Shown piece by piece: positions 16,207 to 24,500 of a stretch of DNA of 39,607 nucleotides (the stretch's first letter is position 1; each line of letters begins with the position of its first letter). Origin of the DNA: Coriobacteriia bacterium. Its GTDB lineage: Bacteria > Actinomycetota > Coriobacteriia > WRKU01 > WQUG01. Position numbers and translations under genes: made by a program. The notes beneath the pieces are model-generated. The model did not search any database and was not told the origin of the DNA. It was given only the letters and a program-made list of their open reading frames with translations. The stretch is from positions 1 to 39,607 of the forward strand of contig WQYT01000006.1 of NCBI GenBank assembly GCA_009781115.1, given 5' to 3'.

Positions 16207-17616
16207 TTATATCGAGCCGAGATCGTTGCCGGCCTTTGCACTTGCTTTGGCCATCTTGATCAGGAAGTCCTGATTGGTGTCGGTCTGCTTGAAGCCCGTG
16301 AGCAACTGCTGGATGGCGCGATCGGCATCCAAAGCATGCAGGATGCGGCGCACTCCCCAGACGAATACCGCGATCTGCGGATCCATAAGGAGCTCTTCTT
16401 TGCGCGTGCCCGAAGTGATGATGTCGATGGCCGGGAAGATGCGCTTGTCGGCCAGGCCGCGATCCAGGCGCAGCTCCATGTTGCCGGTCCCTTTGAACTC
16501 CTCGAAGATGACCTCGTCCATTTTCGAACCTGTGTCGATCAGCGCCGTCGCCAGAATGGTCAATGAGCCGCCAAACTCGATATTGCGTGCCGCTCCAAAG
16601 AATTTCTTGGGCGGATAGAGTGCGGCTGAGTCGACACCGCCGGAAAGGATGCGCCCGGAGGCGGGCATCCCCAGGTTGTAGGCGCGCGCCAGGCGTGTGA
16701 TGCTGTCGAGCAGGATGACCACGTCACGACCAGCTTCGACCAGGCGCTTGGCGCGCTCGATCACCAGCTCGGTCACGGCAATGTGATTCTCGGAAGGCAT
16801 GTCAAAGGTCGAGCTGATGACTTCCCCTTTGATGGAGCGCTCCATATCGGTCACTTCTTCAGGGCGCTCATCAACGAGCAGGCACATGAGGTGCACCTCG
16901 GGATTGTTGAGCGCGATGGAAGCGGCGATGTCTTTAAGGATCTCGGTCTTGCCGGCCTTCGGCGGCGAAACGATCATGCCGCGCTGCCCCTTGCCGATGG
17001 GGGCGACCAGATCGATCGTACGCGCAGTGAACGCGTCCTTGCCACGCTCCATAGTCAGGCGCTCGTCGGGATAGACGGGGGTCAGATCAGAGAACTTGGA
17101 CCGCTGCTTGGCCTCCTCGGGGTCTACGCCATTGACCGTGTCAAGGCGCTGCAGCGCGCCGTACTTCTCAGTTTCTCGCGCCGGACGTGCCTGACCCTCC
17201 AGGTAATCGCCACGACGCAGCCGGTTGCGCCGGATGACTGACATCGAGACATAGACGTCTTCTGGTCCGGCAGAATAGCCGCCAACCCGCAAAAAGCCGT
17301 AGCCTTCGGGCAGGGTATCGAGGATGCCGCCAACCGCGCGGAAGCCCTCGGCCTTGATCTTGGCCTCAAGCACGGCGTCGACCAGATCCTCCTTCTTCTT
17401 AAGCAGCTTGGTGTCAAGCTCCAGCTCCTCCGCCAGCTCACGGAGCTCGGCCACTTTCAGGCCCACCAGGTCCTCGCGTGAGACCGAGGGGACTATCTGC
17501 TCATTATTGGGACGATGCTTGCGCTGCTTGTACTGATAGTTTTGGCCGGGCTTTTTCTTGTTCTGGTTCTGATTCTGGTTCTGGTTGTTGGGCATGTTCT
17601 GATTCCTTGGACTCAT
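16207..17616 (-). CDS. rho: Transcription termination factor Rho
   Basis: A 469-residue Rho helicase. An N-terminal head of about 35 residues is rich in Asn, Gln and Lys (NNQNQNQNQNKKPGQNYQY). It is followed by the Rho N-terminal helical domain (LVGLKVAELRELAEELEL), the RNA-binding cold-shock domain (EGYGFLRVGGY) and the hexameric ATPase, with Walker A in SPPKAGKTEILKDIA and CLLVDERPEEVTDM. The Q-loop and R-loop regions near VILLDSITRLARAYN and GRILSGGVDS are intact. The start overlaps the transaldolase stop as ATGA. The N/Q-rich head may be a disordered, assembly-prone region, as proposed for some actinobacterial Rho proteins. Confidence 0.97.
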   Translation of the reverse strand: MSPRNQNMPNNQNQNQNQNKKKPGQNYQYKQRKHRPNNEQIVPSVSREDLVGLKVAELRELAEELELDTKLLKKKEDLVDAVLEAKIKAEGFRAVGGILDTLPEGYGFLRVGGYSAGPEDVYVSMSVIRRNRLRRGDYLEGQARPARETEKYGALQRLDTVNGVDPEEAKQRSKFSDLTPVYPDERLTMERGKDAFTARTIDLVAPIGKGQRGMIVSPPKAGKTEILKDIAASIALNNPEVHLMCLLVDERPEEVTDMERSIKGEVISSTFDMPSENHIAVTELVIERAKRLVEAGRDVVILLDSITRLARAYNLGMPASGRILSGGVDSAALYPPKKFFGAARNIEFGGSLTILATALIDTGSKMDEVIFEEFKGTGNMELRLDRGLADKRIFPAIDIITSGTRKEELLMDPQIAVFVWGVRRILHALDADRAIQQLLTGFKQTDTNQDFLIKMAKASAKAGNDLGSI

Positions 17617-18278
17617 TGGGCGTCTATCACTTTCTGCCAGTCGGCTTCAAATGCTTTCAGGCCCCTGTCGGTCAGCGGGTGCGCCACCAGCTTCTTAAGT
17701 ACGCCAAAGGGGACCGTAGCGATGTCGGCGCCAATAAGCGCCGCCTGGGTTACATGGTTTGCGCTGCGCAATGAGGCAGCGATTATCTCGACCGGGTGGC
17801 CAAAGTCGTAGTTCTCAAGCGCGCCTACCACATCGGTCAGCGCCGCAATGCCATCCTCGCTGATGTCATCAAAGCGGCCCACGAAGGGCGAGATGTAGCG
17901 GGCGCCTGCGCGCGCGGCAAGCAGCGCCTGCGGCACGGAAAAGCAGAGCGTCATGTTGACGTTGATGCCCTCGTCTGCCAGGACCCTGGTTGCGGCCAGG
18001 CCCTCGACGGTGGTCGGGACCTTCACGACAACATTGGGAGCGAGCTTTGCCAGGTCGCGGCCCTGCGCAATGAGGTCTGCGCGACCCTCGCCAGTTGCCT
18101 CAGCAGAGATCGGACCTGTGACCAGCGCGCATATCTGCTGGATGTGCGCGGGGAAGTCAGCCAGCTTGCCCCCGATGCGCGCATACAGGCTGGGGTTGGT
18201 CGTCACGCCAGACAGAACGCCCCAGCTAGCGGCTTCGCGGATCTCATCAAGATCAGCCGTGTCAAGAAAAAATTTCAT
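17613..18278 (-). CDS. tal: Transaldolase, short FSA/TalC-type
   Basis: A 221-residue single-domain transaldolase from the ATG at 18278 (MKFFLDTADLDEIREA); seven extra in-frame codons upstream are not conserved. The Schiff-base lysine is in NVVVKVPTTVEGLAA, and NVNMTLCFSVPQALLAARAGA and YISPFVGRFDDI are present. The short form includes TalC transaldolases and fructose-6-phosphate aldolases; FVGR with Phe favours transaldolase, but the two cannot be split with certainty. AAGGAG lies 11 bases before the start. The stop overlaps the rho start, so rho is expressed with it. Confidence 0.9.
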   Translation of the reverse strand: MKFFLDTADLDEIREAASWGVLSGVTTNPSLYARIGGKLADFPAHIQQICALVTGPISAEATGEGRADLIAQGRDLAKLAPNVVVKVPTTVEGLAATRVLADEGINVNMTLCFSVPQALLAARAGARYISPFVGRFDDISEDGIAALTDVVGALENYDFGHPVEIIAASLRSANHVTQAALIGADIATVPFGVLKKLVAHPLTDRGLKAFEADWQKVIDAQ

Positions 18279-18381
18279 GCTTTCTCTAACTCCTTGGTTC
18301 ATTCAGCGCAGCAAAAACAGCGCTCTGATGCAAGAAAACGGGGAAACTACGCCCGAACGGGCATAATGAAAAACCACCTCT

Positions 18382-18411
18382 ATTGTGGCGGAAAACCATG
18401 CCCTGCGTCAA
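18382..18411 (-). promoter_or_regulatory. Promoter of the transaldolase-rho unit
   Basis: Minus-strand TTGACG (18406-18411) and CACAAT (18382-18387) are 18 bases apart, about 105 bases before the transaldolase start. The -35 matches 5 of 6 bases, the -10 matches 4 of 6. A small GCCC-GTTC-GGGC hairpin lies in the transcribed leader near 18354-18365. Confidence 0.5.
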
Positions 18412-18439
18412 GTGCCCTACATTATGTACAAAGGTGAAA

Positions 18440-18465
18440 CCCTGCCAACGGGGGAATTGGCAGGG
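18440..18465 (-). terminator. Terminator hairpin after the adhesin gene
   Basis: CCCTGCCAA (18440-18448) and TTGGCAGGG (18457-18465) form a perfect 9-bp stem with an 8-base loop. It lies about 55 bases past the adhesin stop and is followed on the minus strand by TTTCACCTTTGT, a moderately T-rich tail. A second, weaker hairpin CAAGGCA/TGCCTTG at 18485-18505 precedes it. Together they likely end the adhesin transcript. Confidence 0.6.
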
Positions 18466-18517
18466 CTTCGGGGGGAGCGTGAAACAAGGCAGGAGAAGTG
18501 CCTTGCTATCACCAGCG

Positions 18518-21500
18518 TCAGGCTCGCCTGTCTTGACTGCCTAGTCGGCGCTTGTAAGCGAGCAGAATAAGAAAGAGCGCACACGCTAACATGAGCACGG
18601 GGATCGCCATCGCTATCACGTCGCCCGTCTTTGGCAAAGACCTGGCTGGCGGCTGCAGGGCCGCGGGCGGCGCGGTCGGGATATAGATAGCGAGATTGCC
18701 GTCCTCATCAATACCCCACTTCATGCCGGATGGCAGCGGCGGCAAGTCAGCGTATGCCGGATCGTCAGGATCAATGGGAGTGATCTGAGTGGACTGCGGC
18801 TCAAGGAAGATCGCAATCTGACGTACCGGCGCCGAAAGGCCCCCGGTGTCAGTCACGTTAAGCGTCAGCACATACGCGCCATCCCCATAGTTGGCCACGC
18901 TCCAGTTGATGCCTGCATAACCTGTTGCCTGCAAAGCCGAGAGCGGTATTATCTCCTCTGCATCAGTGATACTTACCCCGGCAATCCGCAGGATGTCGAC
19001 CAGGCTCAGCCGGGCGGGTTGGCGGATATAGAGGACCTCGCGCTCAACATTGATAGTTGGCGGCGTATTGGGGTATACGATGTCAAAGACGGGATTATCC
19101 CTGTCAACTGTCCAGGCTGTCATCGGCATCGCCACCCCGGGACCATAGCCATAGGTTTGATGCGCGCTGAGGTAAGGAGCAGGGTCAATCGTTGCGCCCG
19201 GCGCAACGTTTTTGATGGTAGTCGTAGCTATTGGAGGATTATCCACGCTCATCAGGTGATAACGGATCGTCACCGTTGTCAAAGCGCCGATATCAGTCTC
19301 ATTAGATGGAGGAGTGATCGGGTCGTCATTATCTGAGGTGGCGATAGCGGTGTTTATGACGGTCGTTCCTGCGGCTGAGGCCAGGACCTTCGCGGTGATG
19401 GTGATGGTCTTTGACTGGCCTCCGGCCAAGTCTCCCAGAGCGACCTGGACATTGTTGCCACTGCCAGTGTTGGCGCCTCCTGCAACTGACACCAGCTCCA
19501 GCCCGACAGGCAGGCTGTCTGTGACGGTGACGCCTCTCCATATATCGGTTGCATCCGATTTATTAGAGGCAGTAATACGGTAGGTAAGCGTATCACCTGT
19601 GTGATACTTGCCATCAGCTGAGGTTGGTGATGATACGGCCTTAGTTAAGTCATGTAAGCCAGTAACATAGACATCTTCTGGTGGAGACGGTATTGGGTCG
19701 TCGTTATCTGAAGTGGCAACCGCAATGTTTCTGATGGTAGTGCCTGCGGCAGTGCCAGCAACAGTTACGGTAATAGTAATGGTCTTTGATTGTCCGCCCG
19801 CTATGTCTCCTAAAGCGACCTGGACGTTATTGCCTGTGCCAGTATTAATGCCTCCTGCTACTGATACTAACTCCAGCCCGGCAGGCAGACTGTCGATGAC
19901 GGTAACGCCCTTCCAAATATCTGTGCCGTCTGAGTTATTGGAAGCGGTGATGCTGTAGGTAAGCGTGTGGCCTGCATGGTACTTGCCGTCAGGCGAGGTA
20001 GGCGCAGATACGGTCTTGGTCATTGTGTGAACCCCGCCGATATCAGTCTCATTAGATGGAGGCGTGATTGGGTCGTCATTATCTGAGGTGGCGACAGCGG
20101 TGTTTATGACCGTCGTTCCTGCAGCTGAGGCCAGGACCTTCGCGGTGATAGTGATGGTCTTTGACTGTCCACCGGCAATGTCTCCCAGAGCGACCTGGAC
20201 ATTGTTGCCGCTGCCGGTATTAGTGCCTCCTGCAACTGATACCAGCTCCAGTCCGGCAGGCAGACTGTCTGTGACGGTGACGCCTCTCCAGACATCTGTT
20301 GTGTCTGAGTTATTGGTGGCAGTAATGCTATAAGTGAGCGTATCTCCTATATGATATTTGCCATCAGGCGCAGTGGGCGCAGATACGGTCTTGGACATCG
20401 TATGAACCCCACCGATATCAGTTTCATTTGACGGAGGCGTGATCGGATCATCGTTATCTGAAGTAGCAATAGCGGTGTTTATGACCGTCGTTCCTGCAGC
20501 TGAAGCAAGTATCTTCGCGGTAATAGTGATGCTCTTTGACTGGCCCCCGACTATGTCTCCCAGAGCGACCTGGACGTTGTTACCTGTTCCGGTGTTAGTG
20601 CCTCCAGTAACTGATATCAGCTCCAGTCCTGCCGGTAAGCTGTCTGTGACAGTAACGCTTCTCCAAATATCTGTTGTGTCTGAGTTATTGGAAGCGGTGA
20701 TGCTGTAGGTAAGCATGTCTCCGACATGATGCTTGCCGTCAGCTGAGGTAGGTGCAGCTACCGTCTTAGTCAAGTCATGCAAGCCGGTAACATAAACATC
20801 TTCTGGTGGGGACGGTATTGGGTCGTCGTTATCTGAAGTAGCAACGGCAATGTTTCTGATGAGAGTACCTGCGGCGGCCTCAGCGACAGTTACTGTAATG
20901 GTAATAGTCTTTGACTGTCCGCCGGCAATATCTCCCAGAACAACCTGGACGTTGTTGCCTGCGCCAGTATTAATTCCTCCGGTGACCGATACCAGTTCTA
21001 ATCCAACAGGAAGGCTGTCAGTAACAGTCACGCCTTTCCAGATATCTGTTGCATCTGAGTTATTGGTAGCAGTGATGCTATAGGTAAGCGTGTCGCCTGC
21101 ATGGTACTTGCCATCAGCAGCGGTTGGTGCAGATACGGTCTTTGTCATTGTGTGAACCCCGCCGATATCAGTCTCATTAGATGGAGGCGTGATTGGGTCA
21201 TCGTTATCTGAAGTAGCGATAGCGGTGTTTATGACGGTCGTTCCTGCGGCTGAGGCCAGGACCTTCGCGGTGATAGTAATGGTCTTTGACTGGCCTCCGG
21301 TCAAGTCACCCAGAGCGACCTGGACATTGTTACCGCTGCCAGTGTTAGTGCCTCCTGCAACTGACACCAGCTCCAGCCCGGCAGGCAGGCTGTCTGTGAC
21401 GGTGACAGCTCTCCAGATATCAGTTGTATCTGAGTTATTGGAAGCGGTGATGCTATAGGTAAGGCTGTCTCCGACATGATACTTACCGTCAGCAGCAGTC

Positions 21501-24500
21501 GATGCAGCTACCGTCTTAGTTAAGTCATGTAAGCCGGTAACATAGACATCTTCTGGTGGGGACGGTATTGGATCATCGTTATCTGAGGTAGCAATGGCAA
21601 TGTTTCTGATGAGAGTACCTGCGGCGGTCTCAGTGACAGTCGCGGTAATGGTAATAGTCTTTGACTGTCCGCCGGCAATATCTCCCAGAGCGACCTGGAC
21701 GTTGTTGCCGCTGCCAGTATTAGTGCCTCCTGCAACTGATACCAACTCCAGTCCGGCAGGCAGACTATCGGTGATAGTGACGCCTTTCCAGATGTCTGTT
21801 ACATCCGATTTGTTTTCGGCAGTGATGCTGTAAGTAAGTGTGTCTCCTGCATAATACTTGCCGTCGGCTGAAGTTGGTGCAGATACGGTCTTGGTCATCG
21901 TATGAACCCCGCCGATATCAGTCTCATTTGACGGAGGCGTGATTGGGTCGTCGTTATCAGAAGTAGCAACAGCGGTGTTAATAACGGTCGTTCCTACAGC
22001 TGAAGCAAGTATCTTTGCCGTGATAGTAATCGTCTTTGACTGTCCTCCGACTATGTCTCCCAGAGCGACCTGGACGGTATTGCCACTGCCGGTGTTAGTT
22101 CCTCCGGTAACTGCAAGCAATTCCAGTCCAGCAGGCAGATTGTCGGTGACAGTAACGCCTTTCCAGATATCTGTTGCGTCTGACTTGTTTTCAGCAGTGA
22201 TACTGTAGGTAAGCGTGTCGCCTGCATGGTACTTGCCGTCAGGCGATGTGGGTGCAGATACGGTCTTGGTCATCGTATGAACCCCACCGATATCAGTCTC
22301 ATTTGACGGAGGAGTGATTGGGTCGTCGTTATCTGAAGTAGCGATAGCGGTGTTTATAACCGTGGTTCCTGCGGCGCTGGCTAATATCTTTGCTGTGATG
22401 GTAATAGTCTTCGACTGTCCTCCGGCTATGTCTCCTAAAGCGACCTGGACGTTGTTACCTGTTCCAGTGTTAGTGCCTCCTGCAACTGATACCAGTTCCA
22501 GTCCTGCTGGTAAGCTGTCTGTGACAGTGACGCCTCTCCAGATATCTGTTGTGTCTGAGTTATTGGAAGCGGTGATGCTGTAAGTAAGGTTGTCGCCGGC
22601 ATGATACTTACCGTCAGCTGAGGTTGGTGCAGCTACCGTCTTGGTTAAATCATGTAAGCCGGTAACATAGACATCTTCTGGTGGAGACGGTATTGGATCG
22701 TCGTTATCTGAGGTAGCAACGGCAATGTTTCTGATGAGAGTGCCTGCGGCGGCCTCAGTGACAGTTACGGTAATGGTAATAGTCTTTGACTGTCCGCCCG
22801 CAATGTCTCCCAGAGCGACCTGAACATTGTTGCCACTACCAGTGTTGGTGCCTCCTGCAACTGATACCAGCTCCAGTCCGGCAGGCAGACTATCGGTGAT
22901 AGTGACGCCTTTCCAGATATCGGTTACATCCGATTTGTTTTCGGCAGTGATGCTGTAAGTGAGCGTGTCTCCTGCGTAATACTTGCCATCGGCTGAAGTT
23001 GGCGCAGATACCGTCTTGGTCATTGTATGAACCCCGCCGATATCAGTCTCATTAGACGGAGGCGTGATGGGGTCATCATTATCTGAGGTGGCGACAGCGG
23101 TGTTTATGACCGTCGTTCCTGCAGCTGAAGCAAGTATCTTCGCAGTAATGGTAATAGTCTTTGACTGTCCGCCCACTATATCTCCCAGAGCGACCTGGAC
23201 GGTATTGCCACTGCCGGTGTTAGTTCCTCCGGTAACTGATACCAACTCCAGCCCGGCAGGCAGGCTGTCAGCAACAGTGACAGCTCTCCAGATATCAGCT
23301 GCATCTGAGTTATTGGCAGCAGTGATACTGTAGGTAAGCGTGTCTCCCACATGATACTTGCCATCAGCAGCAGTCGGTGCAGATACCGCCTTAGTCAGGG
23401 TGTGATCGGCCAGGGTGTTGGTAATACTCACTCCTGAAAAATCTTCGTTTGTTGCCGGCCCAGTCGCAAGGTTTGGATAGACGACCAGGGCTTGATATCC
23501 CGGTATCGGGGTTTCAACCACCTCATAGGTATATTCGTACGACTCATATTGCCCAAAGTCAAATGCCCAGTTTCCCGCACCATCAGGCGTAACCGTTATG
23601 GTCTCAACCGGGCCGATGAAAATACCTTTTGCCCCGGTAAGGGGGTCGCGTGCATATTGGTTAAGCGTCAGCTCGATGCTTGTTGGCCGCCTGCCCGCGC
23701 TGTCAGAAGAGTCGTCCCAGGTCTTCGTGCCGGAAACATAGGTGAAGTAATCCGGATCCGGCTCATAGTCAAAAAGCTGAATAAGATCACCGGTAACATC
23801 GCCAGCACTGTCAAGCACCTTGGTTACTTCTGTTTCCTGGGGCTGGCTGAAGTGCCAATACGGCGCAATACCTGCCGGAAGCCCTACGTTTCCGACCGCC
23901 TCGTAGCTCTTGATGCTCACCTCGTCATAGCCATAGGTTGGATCTTCGATGACCTGCCCGTGAGCATCAAGCGGCACGCCGTAGCTCGCGTTAGGTAAGG
24001 GCCCTCCCGTCTGCGAGCTGTCGTCGTTTACCTTTGCAATATTGTCATTGGTTGGTTCATAGAGAGTCGTCTTGGCGCCAACAAGGTTGGTACCCACGCC
24101 TTTATGCTGCACGTTGACCGGGGTATAAACGTTATCGACAATAGTAGCTGCGCCGGCGTGATCAACGGTCTCGTAGTCTTTTGTGCCCTCCGGGCCATCA
24201 GCGTAACGTGAATTTGTTGCCCACACGATCACGCGTCCGTTTACCGGTATGTTGACGTTATAGCTCAGGTCCTGGGCGCTGTTTCCGGACTGCACAGGGT
24301 CAGAAATCAAGTCGCCCTTCATGTCGGTGGCAGCAGCGTTGAAAAGCGCCTGGAACTGATCGTCAGTCATCGCAGAAACATCCTGGGTGAAATTTTCATC
24401 AGAAGTATCGTAGGGCACTATTACATACTGGAGCCTGCTGACATCACTGTGAACATCGGCGCTTAAGGCTTCATTTGCTACCGTCGCCGGTATGTGGACA

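Noticed and set aside
19283-23404. Regular ~375-bp repeats considered as CRISPR or other noncoding array
   Set aside because: Units are far too long, in frame and encode DUF11 domains; no short repeat-spacer pattern.
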